From: Myxococcales bacterium
GTDB lineage: Bacteria > Myxococcota_A > Polyangia > Fen-1088
DNA: 42,418 bases
Reading direction: 5' to 3'
NCBI GenBank assembly: GCA_025350815.1
Contig: JANXXE010000117.1
Span: 1 to 42,418, forward strand
Shown here: positions 14,623 through 24,699 of the stretch, in pieces
Layout of the letters: each line of letters opens with the position of its first letter
How positions within the stretch are numbered: the first letter of the stretch is position 1
Notes under the pieces: generated by a model
Database searches by the model: none
The model's input: only the letters and a program-made list of their open reading frames with translations
What the model was told of the DNA's origin: nothing
Program-made: the position numbers and the translations under genes

Positions 14623-17331
14623 TCAGCGGTGGCGCTGGAAGAATTCGATCACGCTGGGCGTCTGGGCTTGGCGGTTGGCGGCGCACACGCCCATCTGTTC
14701 CATCGTCTGGGCCATCACGCGGGTTCCCCCTGCCAGGGCCGCAGCCCGGGCGGCGAACGTGTGTTCGATCTCGGCGCGTCGGCCGTCGTCGCACAGGGAT
14801 GCCAGCACGGTGACGCTGCGGCCACGAAGTTCGGCCGGCAGGCGCGCGGTGATTTCGTCGAAATGCTGCTTGAAAAAAGCGTAGGCGGCCGCGCGCGTTT
14901 GCACCCGCTGGAAGGGCGCCGAAATCAACGTCGCGGCATCGCGCATCTCGAATTCGTCGGTCAGGCTCAGCTGCATGGACATCTGCAAGATCGACGCTTC
15001 CGCGAACTGCGCCATCGCCGCCAGCAGGCGCGTGCGCCGCGTCCGATCCACGGCCTTGCGTGCTTCCGCGTGCAACCGTTCATACAGCTTGCCATCTCCA
15101 CGACGCGCGGCCACCGACAGCACCGCATCCACCATCTCGGGCTCAACAGTCTTCGGGTCGTCCAGCCAGCGTCCGGCCAGCGCGGTCGCCTCCTGCTGCA
15201 TCGTCGCGTCTTCTCCCTCGCCCCCCACCAGCGCCACCAAGGCGGCCCGCAGCTCTTTGGTGTCGTCGTCTTCGCCGCTGCGGCTGCGCCAGCCGAGGGC
15301 GCGCGCGCGTTCGCCGTATGCCACGCGCAAGAACTTCCGATGTGTCTCCTGCAGCGACTCGGGCAGCATTTCCCCCACGCCCTGAAGAATTCCCATCGAC
15401 GCCTTGACCAGATGCTGGTTCGCGCTGCGGGCCAGGGTCTCGGCCAGTCCCAGGGCCACCGCCTTGCCCAGGGCGCCCGTCTGCACCTGCGCCTCGACGT
15501 CACCGACCAGGGTTAGCCGTTCGGGCACCGACATGACCTTGTCCGCATGGCCCAGTAGCCTGCCCAGCAAGTCGTCGTCGAGGCGGCTGCGGTAATAGCC
15601 CACGCCTTCGTGATTGGGTTTCACCCAGGCCGGGCACCCCTTGGCCTGGTCCAGCGTCATCGCGGCGCTGCGTTCCGTCAGCAGCGTGCACGCGGTATCC
15701 GCGCCCGCACCGACGGCATATCGAATGCACACGGGCACATGCCACGTGCGCGCTGTATCGATGCGTGAGCCGAGCGGTGCGTACCGCTGCTGGGTCAACG
15801 TCACGCGCGGCGCCGCGGCCTTGGTGCAGGTCAACGCCATGCTGACTTGCGGAACGCCGCTTTGCCGCACGAAGGAATCAAAGACGCCGTGAACATCACG
15901 CCCGGCGGCCGCACCGATGGCGCTGACGAAATCGTCGTAGGTCGCGTTGGCCCAGGCGTGCTTCGCCAGGTACGTGCGCACGCCCTTGCTGAACGCACCC
16001 TCGCCGACCCAACGCTCGATCATCGCCAGTACGGCGGCACCCTTCTGGTAGGTGATGCCGTCGAAGGCGTTCTTGATGTCGTCCTTGCTGTCGATGGGCT
16101 GGCGAATCATGCGGGCGGTATCCAGGCTGTCCTGCCCCATCACGGCGGATCGGCTGTTCGCGCCCAGGATGGGCCAGTCCCATTCGGGCTTCCAGCGCGC
16201 GATGACCTTGTCTTCCATCCACGTCGCAAATGATTCGTTCAACCAGATGTCGTCCCACCACGCGTGCGTCACCAGATCCCCGAACCACATATGCGCCAGC
16301 TCATGCGCCGCCACCAGCGCGTACCGTTGCTGTTTGGCGCGCGTCAGGTCATCGGGTTTCGACAGGATGATGCTGTGTCGGAAGGTGATCAGCCCCGGAT
16401 TTTCCATGGCCCCCGCGTTGAAGACCGGCACCGCCACGAGATCCAGTTTCGCAAACGGGTATGCGGTGCCCAGTTCGTCCTCCAGGCGCGCCAGGATGGG
16501 CCGCGTGACCTCGACGGGATATTGCGCATCCGCGGCGCGGCCGCGCGGCACGACGATGCGGATGGGAACGCCCTGCCGCGACTTGCCCGCGTCAGCAAAA
16601 TCGAAGGGGCCGACCGCGAAGGCGATCAAATAACTGGGCAGCGGCCTGGTCTCGGCGAAGCGGGTGATCTTGCCCGCCGGGCCCTCGGGCGTCTCGGATT
16701 CGATGGGCGTGTTGGACAGCGCGGCCAGCGCCTGCTTGGTGTGCAGGGTCAGGCGCCACGGCACCTTGTAGCCAGGCTCGTCGAAACACGGGAAAGCCCG
16801 GCGCGCGGACGTCGCCTCGAACTGTGTGAACAGATACCAGTCGTCGCCTTCTTTGACCGGGTAGATTCCGTCACCGTCGTTCCGGTGCATCTTGCCCCGG
16901 TATTTCAGGACCACGCGGGCCGGCCCTGGCGCCACCACACGGGGGAAGATCAGCGCCAGGAAGTCGCGTTTCGCCGGACGCGCCTGGGCTGACAGACGTT
17001 CGCCACCGACAATCAATTCCGCCGCGTCGACGGTCAATTCGTCGGCGTTCAGCCACAGCGTGTCGCTGCCCCGCAAGAAGGTCAGGTCGATGCTGATCGT
17101 GCCGAAGAAGTCCTCGCGCGCCGGATCAAGGTTCAGCTCGGCCTCGTAATGGGTGGGCCTCGCAATCGGCGGCAAGCGCAGGGCGGGGCTTGTCAGTGGC
17201 GCAGGGGCGCGCGCGCCGGCCGCCGGTGGCGCAGCCGCGCCCGGTGTGCCCAGGCGTGGTGCACAGGATGCGGCCACAAGAATCGCGGGCCCCAACCAGC
17301 ACAGCGATGACTTGATCATGGCGCGCACCAT
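14623..17331 (-). CDS. M1-family zinc aminopeptidase, lipoprotein
   Basis: Metallopeptidase that removes N-terminal residues from peptides; 902 residues, the usual size for an aminopeptidase N-like enzyme with the C-terminal ERAP1-like helical domain. The substrate-binding GAMEN motif is at residues 307-311. The zinc site is complete: H343-E344-L-A-H347 with third ligand E366 (LNESFATW), spaced by 18 residues as in the family. A lipobox (LVAAS-C23) ends a short signal peptide, and proline/alanine-rich linker residues 25-50 follow, so it is probably tethered in the periplasm or at the surface. ATG 17331 is preferred because AGAGG lies 6 bases upstream; ATG 17319 would keep the same lipobox. 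It lies 32 bases after the hydrolase gene on the same strand and is probably co-transcribed. Confidence 0.93.
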   Translation of the reverse strand: MVRAMIKSSLCWLGPAILVAASCAPRLGTPGAAAPPAAGARAPAPLTSPALRLPPIARPTHYEAELNLDPAREDFFGTISIDLTFLRGSDTLWLNADELTVDAAELIVGGERLSAQARPAKRDFLALIFPRVVAPGPARVVLKYRGKMHRNDGDGIYPVKEGDDWYLFTQFEATSARRAFPCFDEPGYKVPWRLTLHTKQALAALSNTPIESETPEGPAGKITRFAETRPLPSYLIAFAVGPFDFADAGKSRQGVPIRIVVPRGRAADAQYPVEVTRPILARLEDELGTAYPFAKLDLVAVPVFNAGAMENPGLITFRHSIILSKPDDLTRAKQQRYALVAAHELAHMWFGDLVTHAWWDDIWLNESFATWMEDKVIARWKPEWDWPILGANSRSAVMGQDSLDTARMIRQPIDSKDDIKNAFDGITYQKGAAVLAMIERWVGEGAFSKGVRTYLAKHAWANATYDDFVSAIGAAAGRDVHGVFDSFVRQSGVPQVSMALTCTKAAAPRVTLTQQRYAPLGSRIDTARTWHVPVCIRYAVGAGADTACTLLTERSAAMTLDQAKGCPAWVKPNHEGVGYYRSRLDDDLLGRLLGHADKVMSVPERLTLVGDVEAQVQTGALGKAVALGLAETLARSANQHLVKASMGILQGVGEMLPESLQETHRKFLRVAYGERARALGWRSRSGEDDDTKELRAALVALVGGEGEDATMQQEATALAGRWLDDPKTVEPEMVDAVLSVAARRGDGKLYERLHAEARKAVDRTRRTRLLAAMAQFAEASILQMSMQLSLTDEFEMRDAATLISAPFQRVQTRAAAYAFFKQHFDEITARLPAELRGRSVTVLASLCDDGRRAEIEHTFAARAAALAGGTRVMAQTMEQMGVCAANRQAQTPSVIEFFQRHR

Positions 17332-17363
17332 AACGCGCCTCTGTCTTGCCGAGAAAGCCGCCC

Positions 17364-19379
17364 TCAGGGTTGCGGAAGCTGCCAGTCCTCGCCGAAAAAT
17401 CCAGCCTCGGTGATGCGACCTGGACCGTGCGCGTCTGCCGGCTGGCTGGTGTCGATGACCGCCCAATCCGGCAGCTTGGGCGTCTGCCGGGCGTTGGTCA
17501 GATAGTCGTATTCACGGAAGGAAAAACCGCTGTTGAGCACGACGTAGCGCTCGGGGTTCAGCGGATTGGGAAAGATGGCGACGAGGGCGTATTGCTCGCC
17601 CCGGTAGCGACGCTGGCCGATAGCGATGCCGTCGTTAGTCCAGTGTATGGGCATCCGATCCGCGATGCGGCCAAGCAACCGGTTGCTGCCGGGATCTCCC
17701 CACAGCACCAGGTTGTAGGCCGCGATGTCGTCGGCACCGACCTCGGCGTCTCGCTTGACGCGCGGCTCGCCGCGGAAGAAACGCCGCCACTGCGTGATGG
17801 CCCGTTTCTGTTCGGCGACCACCCAGCGCCCCGCCGCCGGGTAGTCCGCGCGGCCCGTGGGCGTCACCATCAAGAAGGGCTGGGTGAAGGCGTCATCGAC
17901 GGGCCCTTGCAAATCGTGTTTCTTGCGCGACCCCAGCGCGGCCGGAATCGGTCCCGTCTCCCAGCGCGCGCCGTTCTTGTGAAAGCTGACCGCCCACGGA
18001 AGGTGGCCGCGCGGCGCGCTGACAGACAGCCGCTGCCCGTCTATGGACACGAGCGGCACTCGATCGGGGGACAGTGGACTGCGATCCGCCGGTGTCGCCA
18101 GGCTGAGCGCCGTGACGTTGCGGGTGGTTATGCGCACCTCGCGCCCAGCGATGATCTCGGCCTGAACAGTGGCTTTTTCCCAGTGGCGCCCCAATCCATC
18201 GACCGTGACCCACGCCTGTCGGTTGTATTTTAGCGTCGGCGTCGTCAGCGACACCCGGCGTGGGATGCGCTCGCGCCCGCGCGCTGCCAGCGCATCGACC
18301 TGCCGCGCGACCTCGACCTTGGCGGCCGGCTGGTACGCATGGGCCGTTCCCGGACCGATGATGTGCGTGATCTTGGCGCCCACGGGTCCCAGGACCTGGA
18401 CCATGGTGTCGCCCGCCAGGCGCTGGGTATCGAGGGCCCCGCTGTAAGCGACGACGGTCGTGTTTCGAAAATTTTCCGCGTAAGGCGGGGCATCGTAAAG
18501 CTGCCGCAGCTTGCGTTCCCACCAGCTGGGGTCGACCTTGTCGCCGTATTCCTTCTCAAGATAACGGCCCGCTTCGACGAATCCGGCCCCCGGCGCGACG
18601 GCCGCCCAGTCTGAAGCGAAATGGGCACCCAGATGCCACGCGGTCGCCCCACCCATCGAGAAGCCGCGAATGACAATCCGGTCGTCGTCGATCCGGTAGC
18701 GCCGTTTGACGTCGGCCAGCGCTTCGAAGAAGTCCACCTCGCCGGCAAATTTGCTGGCGTTGCAGTAGCGGCCATAGGGCTGAAGCACGAAGGTGTCCGG
18801 GCGGACGAAGGGACCGCCGCTGCCGATCGCCTCGGAAAGAAATCGCACCTCTGTCAGGTCTTCTGCGCGGCCGTGAAACCAGATGTCCAATCGCCACGGC
18901 CGGGCCAGCGAGTAACCGGGCGGCACGTACAAACCGTAAGGCTGCACCGATCCGTCGATGGCGGACACGTAGCCGAGGACCGTCGGGCCCGATATCTGGG
19001 TGTGGGCCTCGTGCTGCAAGAAGGACTGCGCCCGCGCCTGACCCTTGGCTAAAAGCTTGCGCGCCCTGTCCACATCGGCAGGACCGAAAAGCTCGTCGTC
19101 GCGCAGGGCGACCTCGACCGAGCGACGAAAGATTTCCACGTCCGGCATAGCGTCGCCCCCGCCCGGACTTGCCCGAAGCTGGCCGACATCGTGGCCGAGC
19201 GACGCCAATCCGCGCACCAGCCCATCGAGGTCCGCCGCGCTGAGGGGCGATCCCTTGGGCGGCACTGGGTGCAGAACGAACACCTCTTGCTTGCGGACAG
19301 CCTGTCCGCGAACGATGCCCGCCGTGACGGCCAGCAGGGCGCAGGTGAGGGTGAGCCGCAAGGCCCAAAGAGATCGCAT
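17364..19379 (-). CDS. Secreted alpha/beta hydrolase of the prolyl-oligopeptidase type
   Basis: Serine hydrolase of 671 residues with a Sec signal peptide ([21 protein letters not shown]). The catalytic domain is at about residues 145-370: an oxyanion-region segment ([11 protein letters not shown]), the nucleophile elbow G-F-S241-M-G-G ([20 protein letters not shown]), and a likely catalytic histidine in [11 protein letters not shown] near 347. The C-terminal 280 residues are beta-rich with no recognised motif. Similar proteins in Planctomycetes and Myxococcota are annotated as prolyl oligopeptidase family; the true substrate could be a peptide or an ester. It is followed by the M1 aminopeptidase after 32 bases, which favours a joint role in extracytoplasmic peptide breakdown. 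A -10-like TAGGAT sits just ahead of its ATG on the minus strand. Confidence 0.88.
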   Translation of the reverse strand: MRSLWALRLTLTCALLAVTAGIVRGQAVRKQEVFVLHPVPPKGSPLSAADLDGLVRGLASLGHDVGQLRASPGGGDAMPDVEIFRRSVEVALRDDELFGPADVDRARKLLAKGQARAQSFLQHEAHTQISGPTVLGYVSAIDGSVQPYGLYVPPGYSLARPWRLDIWFHGRAEDLTEVRFLSEAIGSGGPFVRPDTFVLQPYGRYCNASKFAGEVDFFEALADVKRRYRIDDDRIVIRGFSMGGATAWHLGAHFASDWAAVAPGAGFVEAGRYLEKEYGDKVDPSWWERKLRQLYDAPPYAENFRNTTVVAYSGALDTQRLAGDTMVQVLGPVGAKITHIIGPGTAHAYQPAAKVEVARQVDALAARGRERIPRRVSLTTPTLKYNRQAWVTVDGLGRHWEKATVQAEIIAGREVRITTRNVTALSLATPADRSPLSPDRVPLVSIDGQRLSVSAPRGHLPWAVSFHKNGARWETGPIPAALGSRKKHDLQGPVDDAFTQPFLMVTPTGRADYPAAGRWVVAEQKRAITQWRRFFRGEPRVKRDAEVGADDIAAYNLVLWGDPGSNRLLGRIADRMPIHWTNDGIAIGQRRYRGEQYALVAIFPNPLNPERYVVLNSGFSFREYDYLTNARQTPKLPDWAVIDTSQPADAHGPGRITEAGFFGEDWQLPQP

Positions 19380-19591
19380 TTGCGGCGCATCCTACGCCGT
19401 TGTCGACGGAATGGGCGGGTTTCCCGTCCGGTCCTTCGGCACCCCGGACGCGCGTTCGGTCACGTCGTCCGGCAGCCGGCAGCCGAGTTCCTTGGCAGCC
19501 CTGCGGGCGCGGCACAAAGGCCCTGGCACGGCCTTCGCTGTGGCTGTCGACGTCAACGGGATCGATCTTCAACCATCAACAGGAGACCAAC

Positions 19592-20668
19592 ATGTCCACG
19601 CTAAAAGAGAAGCTGAAGCTGGTGACCGCGGCCGTGGCCGCCATCGAGAAGCAGTTCGGAAAGGGTTCCATCATGTCGCTCGGGGGCGGCGACGTCCCCG
19701 AGATCTCGGTCATCCCGACCGGGTCGATCGGTCTCGACGTCGCGCTGGGCGTCGGCGGCCTGCCGCGTGGTCGCGTGGTCGAGATCTACGGACCCGAATC
19801 GTCGGGCAAGACCACGTTGATGTTGCACGTCATCGCGCAGGCCCAGAAGGCGGGCGGCGTGTGCGCCTTCATCGACGCCGAACACGCCCTGGATGTGCAG
19901 TACGCGCGAAAGCTGGGTGTGCGCATCGAGGACCTGCTTGTGTCCCAGCCCGACTGCGGCGAGCAGGCGCTGGAAATCGTCGACCGCCTGGTAGGCACGG
20001 GTGCGGTCGATCTGATCGTTGTGGATTCCGTCGCCGCGCTGGTCCCGCGGGCCGAGATCGAAGGCGAGATGGGGGACGCGCACATGGGCTTGCAGGCGCG
20101 TTTGATGAGTCAGGCCCTGCGCAAACTGACGGCGGCCACCGCGCGCAACAACACGGCGGTCGCCTTTATCAACCAACTGCGCATGAAGATCGGCGTGATG
20201 TACGGGAATCCCGAAACCACCACCGGGGGCAACGCGCTGAAGTTCTACGCCAGCGTGCGTCTCGACATTCGCAAAACAGGCTTGGTCAAGGACGGCGAGC
20301 AAGCGGTGGGCAGCAAGACGCGCGTCAAGGTAGTAAAAAACAAGGTGGCGCCGCCCTTCCGCGAGGCGGAATTCGAGATCATCTACGGCACCGGCATCAA
20401 CTGGGCCGGCGAAATCGTCGATCTGGCCTCGGACGCCGGCCTGCTGGAAAAATCGGGCGCGTACTACTCGCTCAAAGGCGAGCGGATCGCACAGGGCCGC
20501 GACAAGGCCTGCGCCTTCATGATCGAGCACCCGGCCGTCGCCGAGGACCTGCGCCTGGGTCTGGTCGCCGCGCGCAAGGCCGAGAACGCCCGCATCGGTG
20601 CCAGCAGCGTCGTGCCCGAGCCCGAGCCCGGGCTGGAGTCGGAGGCGGCGGCAGCGGCAGCGGCCTAG
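19592..20668 (+). CDS. recA: Recombinase A
   Basis: Central protein of homologous recombination and the SOS response; it forms filaments on single-stranded DNA. The 358 residues match the usual length. Walker A is GPESSGKT at residues 67-74, Walker B is the [10 protein letters not shown] segment, loop L1 reads [20 protein letters not shown], and loop L2 lies in [20 protein letters not shown]. The [12 protein letters not shown] strand and the C-terminal domain are intact; the tail ends in a short acidic stretch and seven alanines. The ATG at 19592 has a strong AGGAG 6 bases upstream; the frame extends upstream but that part is not protein-like. No recX follows, and I find no CTGT-N8-ACAG LexA box in the 212-base upstream gap, so SOS control is not evident here. 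Confidence 0.98.
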   Translation: MSTLKEKLKLVTAAVAAIEKQFGKGSIMSLGGGDVPEISVIPTGSIGLDVALGVGGLPRGRVVEIYGPESSGKTTLMLHVIAQAQKAGGVCAFIDAEHALDVQYARKLGVRIEDLLVSQPDCGEQALEIVDRLVGTGAVDLIVVDSVAALVPRAEIEGEMGDAHMGLQARLMSQALRKLTAATARNNTAVAFINQLRMKIGVMYGNPETTTGGNALKFYASVRLDIRKTGLVKDGEQAVGSKTRVKVVKNKVAPPFREAEFEIIYGTGINWAGEIVDLASDAGLLEKSGAYYSLKGERIAQGRDKACAFMIEHPAVAEDLRLGLVAARKAENARIGASSVVPEPEPGLESEAAAAAAA

Positions 20669-20687
20669 GCAGTCAACGGCTCAGGTG

Positions 20688-20713
20688 CCCTGGGGGGGCG
20701 AATCCCCCCGGGG
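20688..20713 (+). terminator. GC-rich hairpin after recA
   Basis: CCC-T-GGGGGG pairs with CCCCCC-G-GGG across a 7-base loop, a ten-pair stem including one T/G wobble. It starts 20 bases after the recA stop codon. There is no T run directly behind the stem, although TTTTGTT follows about 15 bases later, so it may be a weak or Rho-assisted terminator. Confidence 0.45.
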
Positions 20714-20733
20714 GTGCATGGGCCACTGTTTTG

Positions 20734-20763
20734 TTGACACCACGCTTTAGTTGCCGATACGCT
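20734..20763 (+). promoter_or_regulatory. Candidate promoter for the DUF1592/DUF1552 operon
   Basis: A perfect -35 TTGACA at 20734-20739 and TACGCT at 20758-20763 are separated by 18 bases. The -10 keeps the three most important bases (T, A and final T). It lies between the recA hairpin and the GTG at 20782, giving a leader of only about 12 bases, which still holds the GAAGGG ribosome-binding sequence. Confidence 0.45.
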
Positions 20764-20781
20764 ATCGAAGGGCGGCGTGTA

Positions 20782-22566
20782 GTGAATAGTCGGTCTGATA
20801 GAAGGTCTGCTCATGGTGGCCTGTCCGCCGCGATGACGGCAGGGATCCTGCTCGCCACGCTGGCGTCGGCGTGTGTGGGGTCGATCGACGGCCGTAATGT
20901 GTCTGTGAGCGGCCCCGCTTCGGGTGCCGCGGGATCCCCGGAGACCACCACGCAGGGTTCCGCCGGCGCTGGGGGCACCGTTGCGATGGGCGCCACGGTT
21001 GCGATGGCCGCCAAGGAAGAAAGCGCGGGACCGTGGCAGCTTCGGCGGCTGACGACGCGCGAGTACGACAACACCGTCGCCGACCTGCTTGGCGTGACGG
21101 GCTACGGGGGAATTCCCCTGCCCAATGATGCCCCCGGGGAAACGGGCTTTACCTTCCCTGCGGACGCCACAGAACAGCACGCGCGCCTGTTTCGAGAGGC
21201 GGCTCAGACGCTGGCCGACGCGGCGTTGAAGGGTTCGTGGACCCGCTTGGTACCCTGCGCGCCGACGTCAGGATCCACCGCCCCGGCAGAGGACGCATGC
21301 GCCCTGCAGTTCATCCGGAACTTCGGCAAAAGTGCGTTCAGGAGGCCGCTCGGCGAGGACGAGGTCGACGAGCTTGTGGCGTTGTACCGCCAGATTCGGA
21401 CGGACGTCGGCTATGACTTCAAGAGCACCATAAGTCTGCTGGTGCAGGCGTTCCTGCAATCACCCAGGTTTCTCTATCACCAGGAGCGGGGCCTGGACGC
21501 CCCGATTCGACAAGGGGATCTTATTCGCCTCGCGCCCTATGAGGTGGCCTCGCGCCTTTCGTATCTTCTTTGGGAAACGATGCCCGACGCGACGCTGTTC
21601 GCCGCGGCGGATGCGGGGGCATTGGCCGCCGAAAAGGACGTCGTGGCGCAGGCCGAACGCTTGCTTAGCGATCCGCGTGCGGCGCGCAGTCTGGGCAGCT
21701 TTCATCAACAGTGGCTGCAGATGGGGACGCTTGGCCGCATTGAAAAGGACGCCGGCGTGTTTCCGTCCTTCGCCACAGCCATCCGACCATCCCTCGAGGC
21801 CGAGTTCGACGCTTTCGTCCAAAATGTCTACAACGGCGACGCCCGGCTGGAGAGCTTGCTGACGTCTCCCGTTGCCTTCGCAACGGCACAGACAGCGGCG
21901 CTTTACGGTTTACCGCCGGTGGTCGTGGCGGCCCTGCAGCCCGGCGTGATCGCGAAGGTCGATCTTGATCCCACGCAGCGCGCCGGCCTGCTGACCCAGT
22001 TGGCATTCCTGTCCGCCAAGGCCTCGTTGGTGAGGCGCGGTGTGGCCGTCTACAAGTTTCTGCTCTGCGGTCAGGTTGCGCCGCCGCCGAAGAGCGTCGA
22101 AAATGAGGTCAACGCGCAGACAGCCAGCGCTGCGACCGAGCAAGAAAAGGCCGCCGCACGCAAAGCGCAGGCGTCCTGCGCGGCTTGCCACCAGTATATG
22201 GATCCCGCCGGGTTCGCGTTCGAGAACTACGACGCCGTTGGCCAGTACCGGAAGGTCGCTGCCGACGGCTCCGCGATAGACTCATCGGGCCTGCTGCCGT
22301 TGCCCAGCGGGCAAACGACGTTTGCGGACGCCGTCGGCTTGCTGAAAAGCCTGGCAAAGACGGAGGAAGCTCGTCGGTGCGTGACGCGACAGTGGTTCAG
22401 GTACGCGCTTGGTCGCGTCGAAACGGCTGACGAGCAGCCAACGCTCGACCGGGTCTATGATCAATTGGCGGCCGAGGGGTCATTCGACCTCAGGAAGCTT
22501 GTTCTTGCGGTGACTCAGTCCCGATCGTTCTTGTTCAGGTCGCCGAGTCCAGGGGAGGCACCATGA
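20782..22566 (+). CDS. DUF1592-family lipoprotein with haem c-type motif (first copy)
   Basis: Secreted multi-domain protein of 594 residues. The planctomycete-type domains come in the usual order: DUF1587 (RRLTTREYDNTVADLLG), DUF1595 (FGKSAFRRPLGEDEVDELV), DUF1592 (LAPYEVASRLSYLLWETMP), DUF1588 (RAGLLTQLAFLSAKASLVRR) with C466-A-A-C469-H470 (then QYMDPAGFAFENYD), and DUF1585 (TRQWFRYALGR). CxxCH would bind haem c. A lipobox is visible (LATLASA-C). GTG 20782 is chosen because GAAGGG lies upstream and a promoter ends just before it; ATG 20833 is an alternative that still gives a signal peptide. The gene overlaps the DUF1552 gene by four bases (ATGA). The biochemical role of the family is unknown; oxidation of an extracytoplasmic substrate is inferred from the haem motif. 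Confidence 0.9.
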   Translation: MNSRSDRRSAHGGLSAAMTAGILLATLASACVGSIDGRNVSVSGPASGAAGSPETTTQGSAGAGGTVAMGATVAMAAKEESAGPWQLRRLTTREYDNTVADLLGVTGYGGIPLPNDAPGETGFTFPADATEQHARLFREAAQTLADAALKGSWTRLVPCAPTSGSTAPAEDACALQFIRNFGKSAFRRPLGEDEVDELVALYRQIRTDVGYDFKSTISLLVQAFLQSPRFLYHQERGLDAPIRQGDLIRLAPYEVASRLSYLLWETMPDATLFAAADAGALAAEKDVVAQAERLLSDPRAARSLGSFHQQWLQMGTLGRIEKDAGVFPSFATAIRPSLEAEFDAFVQNVYNGDARLESLLTSPVAFATAQTAALYGLPPVVVAALQPGVIAKVDLDPTQRAGLLTQLAFLSAKASLVRRGVAVYKFLLCGQVAPPPKSVENEVNAQTASAATEQEKAAARKAQASCAACHQYMDPAGFAFENYDAVGQYRKVAADGSAIDSSGLLPLPSGQTTFADAVGLLKSLAKTEEARRCVTRQWFRYALGRVETADEQPTLDRVYDQLAAEGSFDLRKLVLAVTQSRSFLFRSPSPGEAP

Positions 22567-23930
22567 AGTCACGCGAAAAGTTCTCGCGACGCGCCTTTCT
22601 CAAGGCGACTGGAATCAGCCCCCTTTTGTTGCCGCTCGTTGAGCCTCAGTTGGCCCGTGCCGGTTGCCTGCCCAACGGACCCAAGCGCGCCGTGTTTGTC
22701 GTATGGCCTAATGGCATCTTGCCGGAGAACAAGCCGGAGAACTGGCCCTCTGCCCGAAGCGGCCCAACAGACTTCTCACTGTCCCGAGCCATGCAGAGCC
22801 TTGAGCCGTATCGGAAGGATCTGCTGTTCCTCGACAAGCTGAACTACCGGTTTCTCGACGACACGCCTATTGGCAAATACCCCGCCGGCGTAAATGGGCA
22901 CCTCACTCACCAGGGGCTGTTGACCGGGCGGAGAATGCTCGAGTTCAGGCCCAATGGGGACAACGTGGCCGCGGGTCCATCGATCGATCGTTATCTGGGC
23001 AGCGAGCTAAAGAAGCTCTACCCGCACCTGTTACCCAGTAGCCTCTATCTCGGCGTCTTCCTCACGTACCCCGCATACGCGGTCCACGACGGACCCAACA
23101 AACCCGTCGCGCCATTCGAAGATCCCCTGGCTGCGTTCAGCGCCGTGTTTTCCGGCCGCACCAGCGGGGTTCCCGATCCCGAGATAGAACGAGCGCGTCA
23201 GGGTCAGAAAAGTGTCCTCGACTTCGTCGCCAAGGATCTGGTTCGATTCGGCCAGAGGCTGGGCACCGAGGACGGATACAGGATCCAGCGGCACCTGGAT
23301 TCGATCCGGACAATCGAAAACGAGATCCTCGCGGTGCGCCCGGTCCTCGTTGACACCTGCGTGCCGAAATCGGCACCGGCTGCGATCGACAAACTATTGC
23401 CCGAGAACCTGCCGAAGTTAATGCAATTGCAAATGGATATTCTGGTGGCGGCCATGGCAGCCGATGTGACCAGGGTTGCCGTTCTGCAGTTTGCCGACGG
23501 ACAAGGTTCCAATCTCTATTTTCCCTGGTTGAACCTGGCGACTGGTACCCGCGCGAGCACTTTTCACGAGGTCAAACACGAGACCGTGCCGGGGTCGTTC
23601 GAGGTCGATTCATGGATTTACCAGCAGTGGGCCTACCTGATCGGTAGGCTGAACGACGAAAAGGAGGGCGACAAACGGATGCTGGACACCTCCGTGGTCA
23701 CTTTCATGAACAACATGACGCTGGGGCTTCACACTTGGAACGACGTGCCCGCCTTTCTGGCCGGCAGTTGTGGCGGGTACTTCAAGACGGGACGTTGCGT
23801 GAAGAACACAGCCCCCAGTGCCTTTCACCCCCCGCTGCTGGTGTCGATTGCGAACGCGATGGGCTTCGACCAGCTCCAATCATGGGGCGATCCCGAGTAC
23901 AACAGCGGTCCGATGCCTGGCCTGACCTGA
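22563..23930 (+). CDS. Tat-exported DUF1552 protein (first copy)
   Basis: Product of 455 residues in DUF1552 (PF07586). The twin-arginine signal is strong: FSRRAFLKATG at residues 7-17 followed by a hydrophobic stretch ending PQLARA. Family landmarks are PKRAVFVVWPNGILPENK, LNYRFLDDT, NGHLTHQGLLTGRRM (histidine-rich motif), SVLDFVAKDL, LQLQMDILVAAMAADVTRVA and TFMNNMTLGLHTWND. DUF1552 is distantly like DUF1501 and sulfatase-type folds; its substrate is unknown. Its start overlaps the DUF1592 stop codon, so the two products are made together and presumably act as a pair outside the cytoplasm, with the haem-type partner as a possible electron acceptor (inference). Confidence 0.92.
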   Translation: MKSREKFSRRAFLKATGISPLLLPLVEPQLARAGCLPNGPKRAVFVVWPNGILPENKPENWPSARSGPTDFSLSRAMQSLEPYRKDLLFLDKLNYRFLDDTPIGKYPAGVNGHLTHQGLLTGRRMLEFRPNGDNVAAGPSIDRYLGSELKKLYPHLLPSSLYLGVFLTYPAYAVHDGPNKPVAPFEDPLAAFSAVFSGRTSGVPDPEIERARQGQKSVLDFVAKDLVRFGQRLGTEDGYRIQRHLDSIRTIENEILAVRPVLVDTCVPKSAPAAIDKLLPENLPKLMQLQMDILVAAMAADVTRVAVLQFADGQGSNLYFPWLNLATGTRASTFHEVKHETVPGSFEVDSWIYQQWAYLIGRLNDEKEGDKRMLDTSVVTFMNNMTLGLHTWNDVPAFLAGSCGGYFKTGRCVKNTAPSAFHPPLLVSIANAMGFDQLQSWGDPEYNSGPMPGLT

Positions 23931-23992
23931 GCCACGACGTCGACAGTCACTACCCCATAGACATTTTTCTGGCTGGGTCTAGCGTGCCGGGG

Positions 23993-24622
23993 ATGATTCC
24001 CCTGATTCTCGCCGCCCTCGTCGCACAGGTCTCCGCCACCCCGGCACCCAAGGCCAAATTGCCCGGCGAGGACTGGCTTGTCCTGTTCAACGGGAAGGAC
24101 CTCGCCGGCTGGGTGAATGTCGGCGGCGAAAAATGGGAAATCGAGAACAGCACGCTGCACGGGCGGGCGGTGACCCGCGGCTACGGGTATCTGCAGACGA
24201 ACAACAGCTACAAGGATTTCGAGCTTGCCCTGCGCTTCAAGTGCGAGGGTGACGGCAACAGCGGCATCTTCTTCCACGTGTGGTTCAAGCCGGGCACGGC
24301 CAGCGTCACGAAAGGGCCGCAGGCCGAGATCGACTGCACCCTGGGCCAGCACACCGGCGGCATTTACGATCAGTCGCGCAAGTGGCTGGTGTGGCCAGCG
24401 CCCGAAAATGAAAGCGTCGTTCGTCGCGACGAATGGAACGAATACCTGGTCAAGGTGGTCGGCAATCGCTACCTAACCAGACTGAACGGCGTCGTGATGG
24501 TGGACTACACGGATCCGAAACCGGAAAGCGACGATGGCCCCATCGGCCTGCAACTGCATTCCGGCGGGCAGGGCAACATGCGCTTCAAGGACATTATCAT
24601 CCGCGACCTGTCGCGACGCTGA
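23993..24622 (+). CDS. Secreted DUF1080 (3-keto-disaccharide hydrolase family) protein
   Basis: The 209-residue product matches DUF1080 (PF06439), a concanavalin-like beta-sandwich family whose characterised members cleave 3-keto glycosides. Landmarks are WLVLFNGKDLAGW, a conserved WEIENSTLHG, the NSGIFFHVWF strand, QAEIDC, the DEWNEYLVKVVGN strand and the closing GPIGLQLHSGGQGNMRFKDI. A short signal peptide (MIPLILAALVAQVSA) places it outside the cytoplasm. ATG 23993 is used; GTG 23984 is possible. It lies 62 bases after the DUF1552 gene on the same strand and could share its transcript. Sitting beside a haem-motif DUF1592 module fits the idea that a sugar ring is first oxidised at C3 and then cleaved, but no dehydrogenase for that step is seen. 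Confidence 0.88.
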   Translation: MIPLILAALVAQVSATPAPKAKLPGEDWLVLFNGKDLAGWVNVGGEKWEIENSTLHGRAVTRGYGYLQTNNSYKDFELALRFKCEGDGNSGIFFHVWFKPGTASVTKGPQAEIDCTLGQHTGGIYDQSRKWLVWPAPENESVVRRDEWNEYLVKVVGNRYLTRLNGVVMVDYTDPKPESDDGPIGLQLHSGGQGNMRFKDIIIRDLSRR

Positions 24623-24699
24623 AGCGGCGCCGTCCCGGTGCTGGCCGCGACATTCTTGCCCAGCTTACGTCGCCCACGCTGGGTTAAGCTCTGTCGTTC

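Noticed and set aside
19380-19591. A LexA box upstream of recA
   Set aside because: I looked for CTGT-N8-ACAG and similar inverted repeats in the 212-base gap and found none that convinces.
19045-20781. The long upstream extension of the first DUF1592 frame, reading through recA
   Set aside because: It is out of frame with recA, has no family signal, and the lipoprotein signal peptide begins only at 20782-20833.
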